Source of the DNA: Sagittula marina
Lineage (GTDB): Bacteria > Pseudomonadota > Alphaproteobacteria > Rhodobacterales > Rhodobacteraceae
Direction: 5' to 3'
Length of the DNA: 64,000 nucleotides
NCBI RefSeq assembly: GCF_014196795.1
Contig: NZ_JACIEJ010000009.1
Coordinates: 170,849-234,848, forward strand
Shown: piece by piece, positions 1 through 9,313 of the stretch
How positions within the stretch are numbered: the stretch's first letter is position 1
Layout of the letters: each line of letters opens with the position of its first letter
Program-made: the position numbers and the translations under genes
Notes under the pieces: generated by a model
The model's database searches: none
The model's input: only the letters and a program-made list of their open reading frames with translations
What the model was told of the DNA's origin: nothing

Positions 1-541
1 CAGACGCCGCCATCTGCGCCACCAGCGCATCGTGCGGCAGGGTGCCCATCAGCACGGTGAGCACATCGTCGCCCCATGTGATCGGCAGCCCGGTCGCGGT
101 CCAGGCCGCGCTCATCCCCGTGATTGCGGGAACGACGTGCACGGGGCAGTCGTCCTTCAAACGCGTGTACAGGTGCATGAAGGAGCCGTAGAAAAACGGG
201 TCACCTTCGCTGACCACAACGACCTCCTGTCCGGCATCAGACAGGCTGCGCAGGTGGGCGGCACTGTCTTCGTAGAACGCCGACAGCAGCGCATTGTAGC
301 GCGGATCGCTCAGCGGAATTTCGGTTGTCACCGGATATTCCATCGCGATTTCAGTAACGTCCGGGCGCAGCATCCCGTCAAGGATGCGCCGCGCCTGTCC
401 GCTGCGTCCCGCTTTGCGGAAATAGGCCACGTGGCTGGCATTGCGCAGCAGGCGATCGGCGCGCACCGACATCAGATCAGGATCACCGGGGCCAAGGCCG
501 ACACCCCAGATCGTACCTTTCTGGATCATCTGAACGTTCAT
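1..541 (-). CDS. cobI: Precorrin-2 C20-methyltransferase CobI (partial, C-terminus outside window)
   Basis: CobI transfers a methyl group from S-adenosylmethionine to C20 of precorrin-2, giving precorrin-3A in the aerobic corrin pathway. About 180 N-terminal residues are visible; the rest lies beyond base 1. A glycine-rich GVGLGPGDPDLM segment at residues 13-24 and an EGDPFFYGS segment near residue 112 are typical of the SAM-binding tetrapyrrole methylase fold. The ATG at 541 overlaps the cobH stop as ATGA, so translation is probably coupled. It is the last visible gene of the riboswitch-led run. Family and context agree well. Confidence 0.93.
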   Translation of the reverse strand, partial: MNVQMIQKGTIWGVGLGPGDPDLMSVRADRLLRNASHVAYFRKAGRSGQARRILDGMLRPDVTEIAMEYPVTTEIPLSDPRYNALLSAFYEDSAAHLRSLSDAGQEVVVVSEGDPFFYGSFMHLYTRLKDDCPVHVVPAITGMSAAWTATGLPITWGDDVLTVLMGTLPHDALVAQMAAS

Positions 542-1167
542 TCTGCGCGACTTGCGATGGCGTTGACCGCTGCAACGGTGATGGCGCTGCCGCCCAGACG
601 GCCTTCGACGATACAGCAGGGCACGGGTTGATCGGCCCACAACGCATCCTTGCTTTCGCGTGCGCCGACAAAGCCAACCGGGCAGCCGATGATGGCCGCC
701 GGACGCGGACATGCCGGATCTTCCAGCATGTTGAGCAGATGGAAAAGCGCCGTAGGCGCATTGCCGATGGCCACCAGCGCACCCTCCAGATGGGGGCGCC
801 ACAGCTCCAAAGCAGCGGCAGAGCGGGTGTTGCCCATGGCGCGCGCGCGGTCGTGGATGCCCTCTGCGTGCAGGGTACACAGCACCTCGTTTCCGGCGGG
901 CAGGCGGGTTCGGGTCACACCTTCGGACACCATGCGCGCATCGCACAGGATCGGCGCGCCTTTGGCCAGAGCGGCTCGGGCGGTTGTGGCAAAGCCTTTG
1001 GAAAAGCGGATGTGACGTTCCAGTCCCACCATGCCGGCGGCGTGGATCATGCGGACGGCGATGGGTTCCTCCTCCGCGTCAAAGCGCGCGAGGTCGGCCT
1101 CTGACCGAATGGTGGCAAAGCTTTCGGCATAGATGGCCGCGCCGTCTTTTTCATAATCATAGGGCAT
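538..1167 (-). CDS. cobH: Precorrin-8X methylmutase CobH
   Basis: CobH moves the C11 methyl group of precorrin-8X to C12, forming hydrogenobyrinic acid. The protein is 209 residues, the normal size for the family. The segment around residues 38-47 (VRMIHAAGMV) carries His42, matching the catalytic histidine of this family. The start codon directly abuts the cobG stop, and the stop overlaps the cobI start. The order cobG-cobH-cobI is usual in alphaproteobacterial aerobic cobalamin operons. Confidence 0.93.
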   Translation of the reverse strand: MPYDYEKDGAAIYAESFATIRSEADLARFDAEEEPIAVRMIHAAGMVGLERHIRFSKGFATTARAALAKGAPILCDARMVSEGVTRTRLPAGNEVLCTLHAEGIHDRARAMGNTRSAAALELWRPHLEGALVAIGNAPTALFHLLNMLEDPACPRPAAIIGCPVGFVGARESKDALWADQPVPCCIVEGRLGGSAITVAAVNAIASRAE

Positions 1168-2295
1168 TCAGGCGGTTCCGATCAGATCAGGTAGGTCGTG
1201 CGGTAAAAGGCCGGCGGCGGCGGGTGGATCCCAGGGGGTGCCGTCACGGATCAGGTCGAACCGCCCCGACCTGCCCGTCAGCGTGACGTCGGCTTTTCCT
1301 GGTCGTGCGCATCCCTTGGCACAGCCAGACACATGAAGAGTGCCCCCCACGCTGCCCGCCAGACGCATGGCCAGATCGCGTGTCTCGACAGTGGCCTGAG
1401 GACAAAACGGCGCCCCCGGACAGGCATGTATCCGAAGCAACGGGTGGTCCGGGGCGGTGATGAAGGGGGCAATGTCGGGAACCGTTGTGGCGACCCGGAT
1501 CAGACGATGCGGCAGCAGGCGCAGTTCGGTCAGACGGGCCGCCTGTATCAGCCGGATCAGATCCCGCGCAGGAATGTTGCCGAATGGCACGCCGAAGGTT
1601 GTTGCGTCATTGTCGCGCCCTGGAGCCAGTGGTTTGGTAACGGCACGCGGCGTGCAGGATTGCCATTTGTCCGGAAGGGAGACCTGCCGCAGATGACGCG
1701 CCATGCGTCCGGCCGACTTGCCCCCGGTGGCGTTGAACCATAGCAGCGCGTCCTTCACGGCGGACATGGCGTTTCTTTCGTCGATCCGCCATCCTTTTGC
1801 GGCTCCGTCCAGTCGCAACATCAAATGCCCATCACCATCACGCTCGAAGCGCAGATCGGCGGAAGCATCGCTGAGGCAGGGCGATCGCCCGGTGTCCACC
1901 GCATATCCCATCTTTTCCGGCAGATCCGGAAAGTCGGGAATGGCCTTCGCCAAAGCGTCATGCAGCCGATACGTCTGATCACCGCTGACCCAGTCCGGCG
2001 GCATCAGGATATTCCGACGGCCCTCTGTCTGCGGGTCCGCGTCAAGCAGGTCGATGTCCCACAACGCGCGGAGCAAGTCCTGATGCCTGTCAGCCGCGAC
2101 GCCTCGGATTTGCACGTTCGCCCGGCTGGTCAGGTCGAGCATGCCGTTGCCAAATTCCTCGGCCAGTGCACAAAGCGCCAGCGCTTGTTGATCTGTCAGG
2201 CAAGCCCGGAACGGGCGCACACGCACCACCAGCCCATCGCCGGAGGCCATCGGACGGTGTGCGCCGGGGCACCAGCCTTTGACCTCTGCCGTCAT
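1168..2295 (-). CDS. cobG: Precorrin-3B synthase CobG
   Basis: CobG is the iron-sulfur monooxygenase that makes precorrin-3B from precorrin-3A with molecular oxygen; its presence marks the aerobic cobalamin route. The 375-residue protein has two nitrite/sulfite-reductase ferredoxin-like half domains (the first near residues 15-75) and a C-terminal four-cysteine cluster site at Cys292, Cys298, Cys325 and Cys329. The N-terminal SRANVQIRG segment is typical of the siroheme/4Fe-4S reductase superfamily. Its ATG overlaps the cobN stop by four bases. No truncation is seen. Confidence 0.92.
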   Translation of the reverse strand: MTAEVKGWCPGAHRPMASGDGLVVRVRPFRACLTDQQALALCALAEEFGNGMLDLTSRANVQIRGVAADRHQDLLRALWDIDLLDADPQTEGRRNILMPPDWVSGDQTYRLHDALAKAIPDFPDLPEKMGYAVDTGRSPCLSDASADLRFERDGDGHLMLRLDGAAKGWRIDERNAMSAVKDALLWFNATGGKSAGRMARHLRQVSLPDKWQSCTPRAVTKPLAPGRDNDATTFGVPFGNIPARDLIRLIQAARLTELRLLPHRLIRVATTVPDIAPFITAPDHPLLRIHACPGAPFCPQATVETRDLAMRLAGSVGGTLHVSGCAKGCARPGKADVTLTGRSGRFDLIRDGTPWDPPAAAGLLPHDLPDLIGTA

Positions 2296-5200
2296 GCGCC
2301 TGCCTCCTGCACCTTGGCCAGGACGGAATTGCGCCGGGTCTGCCAGAGCCCCGCATCAAGCAAGGAGCGGAACGTGGCCTGCATGGCTGTGTGGGCCTGC
2401 GGGTTGCTATGCGCCAGAAAGGCGTCTGTTTCCGGATCGCCCAAGGTAGCGTCGTGATAGGCATCAAAGAGATGTGGACCGACTGCCCCGGCGAGTTGCG
2501 CAAACTTGGCCATATGATCGAGGGTCGCGGCAATTTCGGCGGCGCCCCGAAACCCATGCGCCCGCATCCCTGCTATCCAGTCCGGGTTGGCGGCCCGGGC
2601 GCGGACCACGCGAGCGACTTCCTCAGGCAGCAGCCGCGCACGTGGTGTATCCGGCGCGGTGTTGTCCAGGTGATACAGCTTGGCCTTTCCGCCTGCCACG
2701 GATTGAGCGGCGGCAAAGCCCGCCTCATGTGCCGCATAATCCGCCGCAAGCAAAAGATCGGTTTCCGGCAAATCCTGCAGGTGAACAAAGCTGTCAGCTT
2801 GTGCCACCCGTTCCTGCAACCCTGCCATATCCCGTGTGGCTGTTTCGCCGTCGAGCGCCCATGCCGATGCATCAAGCCAAGCCTGACCTGCCTGCGCGCG
2901 AGCATCGGGCGCAAAGCTGTCGAGTGTAGCCCCAAACCCCAGACCGAAGTGGCCAGGCCGAGGTCCGTAAACCCGCGCGGTCTGCTCCGCTCCTGCATAG
3001 GGGTTCCAGTCCGACGCCTCGTCGCGCGCAGACAGCGCCCGAATGGCCTGCGCGAACAAGGCAGACAACGTGGGAAAGACATCCCTGAACAGACCGGACA
3101 CCCGAAGGGTCACGTCGATGCGCGGGCGGTCAAGCTCCGCGATAGGCAGGACTTCGATGCCGGAGACACGCTCCGACCCCGCGTCCCAGACCGGGCGAAC
3201 CCCCAGCAGGGACAGCGCCATGGCGAACTCTTCTCCGGCGGTGCGCATGGTGGCGGACCCCCAAAGATCGACCACCAGCCCTCGCGGCCAATCGCCCTCG
3301 TCCTGAAGGTGCCGCCGCATCAACTCTTCGCCCAGCTTGACGCCTTGGGCATAGGCGGCGCGCGTCGGAACCGCGCGCGGATCGGTGGTGAACAGATTGC
3401 GCCCGGTGGGCAGGACATCAGTCCGCCCGCGATAGGGGGACCCGGATGGCCCGGGCGCGATGCGCCTGCCGTCCAACGCGTCCAACAGGGCGGCGCGTTC
3501 TGCTGTAGCGCTGGCAGCGTGCGCGTCACAGGATGCACGGCCCCAGGTATGCAGCCCATCGCCGAACTGGCTTTCCTTGATATCACAGACGAACCGATCA
3601 ATGCGGGTGATCGCCTCTGCCGCGCAGGACGCGCCATCAAGGCCCAGATCCTGTTCGACGCCAATCATGCGGGCTTCTGTACGAATATCGTCCTGAAGCC
3701 GATCCCGTCGTTGGGGATCAAGCCCATCGGCGGTGGAAAACTCATCCAGCAGGCTTTCAAGGCGGATCAGCCGGTCCGGGGTCTCACTTTGCCGAAGCGG
3801 TGGTGGCACATGGCCCAGAGTGAGCGCGCCGATGCGCCGCTTTGCCTGTGCCGCTTCGCCGGGGTCGTTGACGATGAAAGGATAGAGGACGGGCAAAGCG
3901 CCGGTCAGAACCTCCGGCCAGCAGGTTCCGGACAGGGCCGCAGATTTGCCGGGTAACCATTCCAACGTGCCATGTGCACCGATATGAACCAAAGCGTCCG
4001 CCGCGCCTTGCAGCCAAAGATAGAATGCGACGTAGGCGTGGCGCGGGGTGCGGGACAGATCGTGATAGTCATCATCGCGCCGTGTGGGCGTTCCGCGCTC
4101 CGGTTGCAGCGCGACCACGGAATTGCCCACTCTCAGCCCTGCGAAATGAAAGGCGCCATCGTGAACGTTTGCGTCATCCTCCGGCGCGCCCCAGTCGGTT
4201 GCCAAACGGTCCTGAAGACATTTCGGCAGACGCTGCAGGTTGGCGCTGTAGTCCGCAACAGGCAAGGCAAACGCTTGATCCTGAAGCTGTTTCTCTAACC
4301 CGACGACTGCATTCGGCAGATCGTACCCTGCGGCGTTGAGGTCTTCCAGGATCGATTGGGCCGAGGCGAGAGCATCGAGTCCAACCGCGTGGCCCAAATT
4401 CCAGTCTTTGCCGGGATAAGTGGACAGCAAAAGCGCGACACGGCGTTCGTGCACGGGCTTCGCCCCCAGCGCCACCCAGCTGGCGATCCGCGCGACGGCG
4501 GCCTCGATGCGGTCCGTGTAGGCCTCGTGTGTATGTCGGGAGAACTGCAGATCGGCGTCGCGCTCGCCCGGCTCCTTGAAAGAGATAACGCCCCCTGTCA
4601 GCCGCCCGTCCACTTCGGGCAGCACCACATGCATCGCCAGGTCGGCGGGGGACAGGCCGCGATCGGACTCGGCCCATGCCATTCGCGTCGATGTGGCCAG
4701 CGTCACCTGAAACACCGGCACACCGCCTGCATCGAGCGGCGACGTCCCGGACGCGCCCTTGCCGCTGAACGCGGTGGCATTGACGATGGCGCTCGGCTCA
4801 TAACCGCGAACCTGACGCGCCAGCCAGGCGCTCGCCTCCGGGGCCTTGAGCGAGGGCGCAAACAGCGCACGAACGTGATGGCCCTTGGCGCGGAAGCTGT
4901 TGAAAAGGGCCGCGATGGGCGCAAGATCTGCCGCCACGAGGTATGAGCGATAAAACACGATAAGGATGCGCGGCGCGTCCGATACCGGCATGTCGGCCAA
5001 GGGACAAACGACGCCGTTCTCCGGAGTCCACGCGCCGACTTGCGGCATGGATTTGCTGCCACGCACAGGGCTGGCATAGAACCCGGCCGCAAGCGCCATT
5101 TGCGCCAGGGCAGCCTGCGCGGCAACTTCGCCGCCAGCGTCGCACAAATCCTTCAGCCGTCGCAGCGTCGAGACGGGCAGGGTCGAGACACGATCCAGCC

Positions 5201-5576
5201 TCTCATCGGCGCGCCCATCCGCTGGCAGCACGGCGACTGCGATGCCCTTGTCTTTCGCAAGACGCAGCACCTGTTGGACGCCGTACTCCCAGTAGGGCAA
5301 TCCGCCAATCAGACGGATCAGGACACCCTTGGCCCCGGCAAGTGTATTGTCCACGTACGTGTCGACCGACAGCGGATGCCGCAGGGCAGACAGGTTGGCA
5401 AGCCGCAGGCTGGGCAGCCGTCCCTCAGGACCGCCGCCTCGTCGCCACCCGGCGGCAAATGCCCCGAGATCACTGTCGGAAAAGGACAGCACCACAAGAT
5501 CCGCAGGGCTTTGGCCCATATCGGTCGGTGTGGCGGTCTCTTCCAGACCGTGACTTTCGCGGAAAACGACGTGCAT
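2292..5576 (-). CDS. cobN: Cobaltochelatase subunit CobN
   Basis: CobN is the large subunit of the aerobic cobaltochelatase, which inserts cobalt into hydrogenobyrinic acid a,c-diamide in an ATP-dependent reaction with CobS and CobT. The reading frame is 1094 residues without interruption and shows the CobN/magnesium-chelatase H-subunit layout, including a VHIGAHGTLEWLPGK segment near the middle of the protein. CobS and CobT are not in this window. The gene starts 9 bases after the cobW stop and overlaps cobG. It is shorter than the roughly 1270-residue Paracoccus/Pseudomonas denitrificans enzyme, but no obvious piece is missing. Confidence 0.93.
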   Translation of the reverse strand: MHVVFRESHGLEETATPTDMGQSPADLVVLSFSDSDLGAFAAGWRRGGGPEGRLPSLRLANLSALRHPLSVDTYVDNTLAGAKGVLIRLIGGLPYWEYGVQQVLRLAKDKGIAVAVLPADGRADERLDRVSTLPVSTLRRLKDLCDAGGEVAAQAALAQMALAAGFYASPVRGSKSMPQVGAWTPENGVVCPLADMPVSDAPRILIVFYRSYLVAADLAPIAALFNSFRAKGHHVRALFAPSLKAPEASAWLARQVRGYEPSAIVNATAFSGKGASGTSPLDAGGVPVFQVTLATSTRMAWAESDRGLSPADLAMHVVLPEVDGRLTGGVISFKEPGERDADLQFSRHTHEAYTDRIEAAVARIASWVALGAKPVHERRVALLLSTYPGKDWNLGHAVGLDALASAQSILEDLNAAGYDLPNAVVGLEKQLQDQAFALPVADYSANLQRLPKCLQDRLATDWGAPEDDANVHDGAFHFAGLRVGNSVVALQPERGTPTRRDDDYHDLSRTPRHAYVAFYLWLQGAADALVHIGAHGTLEWLPGKSAALSGTCWPEVLTGALPVLYPFIVNDPGEAAQAKRRIGALTLGHVPPPLRQSETPDRLIRLESLLDEFSTADGLDPQRRDRLQDDIRTEARMIGVEQDLGLDGASCAAEAITRIDRFVCDIKESQFGDGLHTWGRASCDAHAASATAERAALLDALDGRRIAPGPSGSPYRGRTDVLPTGRNLFTTDPRAVPTRAAYAQGVKLGEELMRRHLQDEGDWPRGLVVDLWGSATMRTAGEEFAMALSLLGVRPVWDAGSERVSGIEVLPIAELDRPRIDVTLRVSGLFRDVFPTLSALFAQAIRALSARDEASDWNPYAGAEQTARVYGPRPGHFGLGFGATLDSFAPDARAQAGQAWLDASAWALDGETATRDMAGLQERVAQADSFVHLQDLPETDLLLAADYAAHEAGFAAAQSVAGGKAKLYHLDNTAPDTPRARLLPEEVARVVRARAANPDWIAGMRAHGFRGAAEIAATLDHMAKFAQLAGAVGPHLFDAYHDATLGDPETDAFLAHSNPQAHTAMQATFRSLLDAGLWQTRRNSVLAKVQEAGA

Positions 5577-5585
5577 GAGAGTGCG

Positions 5586-6641
5586 CTACTGAGCGAGTTG
5601 TGGGGCAGGGGTCAGGGCCGCGCCAATGACCTGCGCGTCGATGTTGTCATGTTCAGCAATCACGACCAGCCTGCCCTGTCGCGGCTCATCCCGTCGCCAG
5701 GCGCGATCAAACTGGTGCCGCACGCGACCGCCTACAGCCTGCACCAGAAGGCGCATCGGTTTGCCCGCCACGGAGGCGTATCCCTTCACCCGCAGGATGT
5801 TGTGATCCCGCGCAAGTCCTTCGATGGCGGTCACAAGCTGCGCCGGGTCCGCCAGTTCGGGGATGTCCACAACGATGGACTCGAAATCATCATGCTCGTG
5901 GTCGTCATGATCGTCGTGATGAGACGGGCGCGCAGCAATGTCATCCTCTGCCGCAGCACCAAGACCAAGGATCACGCGCGGGTCCACGGCGCCTTCGGCG
6001 ACCTCGACCACTGGCAGCGCGCGCGGCGTGTCCTGCGCGATCCGGGCCATTGCCTTTGCCACACCATCAGGTCCGGCAAGGTCGGGCTTGGTCAACAAGA
6101 TGATGTCCGCGCAGGCGATCTGATCCGCGAAAACTTCCGACAGAGGGGTGTCGTGATCGAGGCTGTCATCTGCCAGGCGCTGCGCGTCGACCGCTGCAAC
6201 ATTCGGCGCAAATCGCCCGGCGGCCACTGCCTCTGCATCGGCGAGCGCGATTACCCCGTCCACAGTGATACGCGACCGGATGTCTGGCCAGTCAAAGGCC
6301 TTCAGCAGCGGCTTCGGCAGGGCGAGGCCGGATGTCTCGATCAGGATATGATCGGGACGCGGCTCCAGCGCCATCAGTGCCTCGATCGTGGGGATGAAGT
6401 CATCCGCAACGGTGCAGCAAATGCAACCGTTTGCCAGCTCCATGATGTTTTCCGCCGGACAGTCGGGCAGGGCGCAGCCCTTGAGGATCTCGCCATCCAC
6501 ACCCACATCGCCGAATTCGTTGACAACGACAGCCAGCCGGCGCCCGCCGGGGTTTTGCAGCAGGTGGGAAATCAGGGTCGTTTTGCCAGACCCCAGAAAT
6601 CCCGTGATCACGGTGACGGGTAGCTTTGAAAGTTCGGTCAT
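5586..6641 (-). CDS. cobW: CobW-type GTPase (COG0523 metallochaperone)
   Basis: CobW-family P-loop GTPases are metal chaperones; in cobalamin operons they are thought to deliver cobalt to the chelatase. The chosen ATG at 6641 gives 351 residues and puts the Walker A motif GFLGSGKTT at residues 14-22, close to the N-terminus as in the family; an upstream in-frame extension has no such support. The metal-binding CxCC signature is at Cys73, Cys75 and Cys76. A His/Asp-rich stretch at residues 241-252 separates the GTPase domain from the C-terminal CobW_C domain. It follows the DUF1636 gene by one base and precedes cobN. Confidence 0.94.
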   Translation of the reverse strand: MTELSKLPVTVITGFLGSGKTTLISHLLQNPGGRRLAVVVNEFGDVGVDGEILKGCALPDCPAENIMELANGCICCTVADDFIPTIEALMALEPRPDHILIETSGLALPKPLLKAFDWPDIRSRITVDGVIALADAEAVAAGRFAPNVAAVDAQRLADDSLDHDTPLSEVFADQIACADIILLTKPDLAGPDGVAKAMARIAQDTPRALPVVEVAEGAVDPRVILGLGAAAEDDIAARPSHHDDHDDHEHDDFESIVVDIPELADPAQLVTAIEGLARDHNILRVKGYASVAGKPMRLLVQAVGGRVRHQFDRAWRRDEPRQGRLVVIAEHDNIDAQVIGAALTPAPQLAQ

Positions 6642-6642
6642 G

Positions 6643-7041
6643 TCAGGCGTCCTCGGGCATGGAAACAGGGGGGATACGGGCGATGCAATTGCGTTTGAAA
6701 TGCTCCGGGCGTTGCCGCCACGGGATGATGCCTTCAGCGCTTTCGTGATATTGCGCGGCACCATCGAGGATCATGTCCGGATGCACCTCTGGATCGACGC
6801 GGCCAAAAACATAGGTCCAGCGGGCATCGCCTCCGCGCAGCGCGATGGTGCAGCCATGGTCACAGTTCTGAAGGCATTCGACAGGCGTGACGGTCAGGCC
6901 CTCGGGACAGGGGCGGCTGGCGATCTCGTCAAACAACATCTGTCCGGGGCGTCGCGCGTCGGCAGGTAGGTCCTGTCCGCATCGACATTTGATGCAGACC
7001 AGAAGCTCTGCGCGCGGCTGAACTGAGCCAGCTGTGGTCAT
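6643..7041 (-). CDS. DUF1636 cysteine-rich predicted metal-binding protein
   Basis: This 132-residue protein belongs to the DUF1636 family found next to cobW in many alphaproteobacteria; its function is not established. Two cysteine clusters are visible, Cys16/Cys19/Cys21 and Cys55/Cys59/Cys63, in a thioredoxin-like ferredoxin layout, so it may bind an iron-sulfur cluster or another metal. It is the first gene after the cobalamin riboswitch. Its ATG lies just after a 7-bp hairpin and a GAGGA ribosome-binding sequence. A longer in-frame reading exists, but it runs through the riboswitch and is rejected. A role in cobalt handling is inferred from context only. Confidence 0.85.
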   Translation of the reverse strand: MTTAGSVQPRAELLVCIKCRCGQDLPADARRPGQMLFDEIASRPCPEGLTVTPVECLQNCDHGCTIALRGGDARWTYVFGRVDPEVHPDMILDGAAQYHESAEGIIPWRQRPEHFKRNCIARIPPVSMPEDA

Positions 7042-7048
7042 ATCCTCG

Positions 7049-7067
7049 GTCCCATTTTGTATGGGAC
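7049..7067 (-). promoter_or_regulatory. Hairpin just upstream of the DUF1636 ribosome-binding site
   Basis: On the minus strand GTCCCAT and ATGGGAC form a perfect 7-bp stem around a 5-nt loop, ending one base before the GAGGA ribosome-binding sequence of the DUF1636 gene. It could form part of the expression platform of the riboswitch upstream or affect access to the start site. The stem is seen directly; the regulatory role is inferred. Confidence 0.45.
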
Positions 7068-7144
7068 GCGGGTCAGATGGCGGAAGAGTCCTGTTGCCAG
7101 GGCGCACTCCGTCACCGGAACACCCCGTCCGGTTACACTCGGTT

Positions 7145-7325
7145 TGCGTTGGCAGGTCTCCCGGCTTGCGGATATCGGGCCTCAGGCCCGGCGGCGGTCC
7201 TGCCTTCCCGGCTTCCGCCAGTGGCTTTGGACAACCTTTCCGGTCACGGTCGCGGGGGCGGCTGTGCTTAACCCTCCAGAGTAGAGGGCCGCACATTCCC
7301 TTTTCACCTGTTCTCACAGGCACCA
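7145..7325 (-). ncRNA. Cobalamin (B12) riboswitch
   Basis: Read on the minus strand, the element opens with GGTGCCTG, then AGGTGAAAAGGGAA, contains the conserved B12-box core GCCACTG (within GCCACTGGCGGAAGCCGGGA), and closes with AAGCCGGGAGACCTGCC. These are the recognised landmarks of the cobalamin riboswitch (Rfam RF00174), in the right order and spacing. It lies about 100 bases upstream of the DUF1636 start and so probably controls DUF1636-cobW-cobN-cobG-cobH-cobI. No T-tailed terminator is seen downstream, so translational control is more likely than termination; that part is inference. Confidence 0.95.
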
Positions 7326-7335
7326 ACACACGTGC

Positions 7336-7364
7336 AATTGGTTCGAAACTGATGCGCTTGTCAA
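7336..7364 (-). promoter_or_regulatory. Candidate promoter for the riboswitch transcript
   Basis: A perfect -35 hexamer TTGACA on the minus strand (7364-7359) is followed after 17 bases by a weak -10 CCAATT (7341-7336), just upstream of the riboswitch. The spacing is right, but the -10 is poor and the start site is not known. Confidence 0.3.
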
Positions 7365-7421
7365 TCGGGGTGTCGGAGATTTTTTCGTTGATCCTGCAAC
7401 CTGTCGACACGATCGGTTGTG

Positions 7422-8489
<1,068 letters not shown>

Positions 8490-8700
8490 GTCGCCCCACT
8501 CATGGTCGACTTTTTCGACCATCAGGACGGCGTTCACGAGCTTTTTCAAGGCCAATCCGCTTCTCACGGCGATCCATATCATAGTTCGCGATGGTGACCA
8601 GATCGTCGCTTTGCAAACTCTTGAGCAATTGCGACACCTCATCTTGTCGAGCTGCACTATCTCCGTGATCACCGTTTACAGACCGGCGGGCTGGCCTGTG
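8490..8700 (-). pseudogene. Remnant of a MarR-family transcriptional regulator
   Basis: Three short segments read on the minus strand in alternating frames resemble consecutive parts of a MarR winged-helix protein: ITEIVQLDKM (about 8672-8640), SQLLKSLQSDDLVTI with YDMDRREKRIGL (about 8634-8545), and ALKKLVNAVLMVEKVDHE (about 8552-8500). Their order matches the recognition helix, wing and dimerisation helix of MarR proteins. Two compensating frameshifts and a TAA just upstream of the first segment mean no intact product can be made. Family assignment is by eye; the decay is directly visible. Confidence 0.5.
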
Positions 8701-9313
8701 CGGAAAGGTTCTGTTCCGAAAGCCGGCAGTGATGGCGCGCACGGAAAAGGCTGGCGGCGTCAGACGGGCGGGCGAGAGAACCACGTCGATGCTTGTCTGC
8801 CAGTTCCTAAAGATCTGCCAGAATCGATATCAGGGGCTATCCATCGGGGTCACGAATTCTGCACCCGATATACCGAGGCTTGCATACAACTCTAAAGCCG
8901 TCTTTCCTCCGGCCTTGAATACGCATTTTAATCCTAACGATGACGGTATCTTACTAGACCTTCTAGTAGGAGCATTTCATCCGAATAAGCAGATGGTCGA
9001 ATTTGGTTCGAGGTTGTTGAAACGGCGCGATCTGAGTATTTCGACACACCGCGCAAACAGACACCGAAGGCACACTTGAGACCTGCCGATCAGCTTTTGA
9101 CACCTGTTTGGTTACGTTGATATGTCCGGCGTGCAGCTCGGGCGGGGCCGGTTTTACACGGCGCCCGCACAGGCTGGTGACCGGCTACTTGCTGCCGCCG
9201 GCAGGCAAACGGAGTGTCTGGCCGGACGCGCAATGGTCCAGCAGGTCAAGAGTGTCAGGAACCTGCCGCGCGCTTCAGGGCGCACACCTGTCTTGACCAA
9301 CGTCGAGCGCGGT
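8701..9313. other. Gene-poor stretch with an AT-rich patch
   Basis: About 610 bases between the MarR remnant and the end of metK. The part near 8860-9010 is visibly richer in A/T than the surroundings. A plus-strand frame (8729-9079, 116 codons) crosses it but resembles nothing I recognise and has no clear ribosome-binding site. It may be residue of acquired DNA. Confidence 0.3.

Noticed and set aside
32..631. Plus-strand open frame of 199 codons at the window start
   Set aside because: It lies antisense to cobI and cobH, which have clear family motifs; high G+C coding DNA produces long antisense frames.
2391..3956. Plus-strand frame of 521 codons inside cobN
   Set aside because: Antisense shadow of cobN without recognisable domains or ribosome-binding site.
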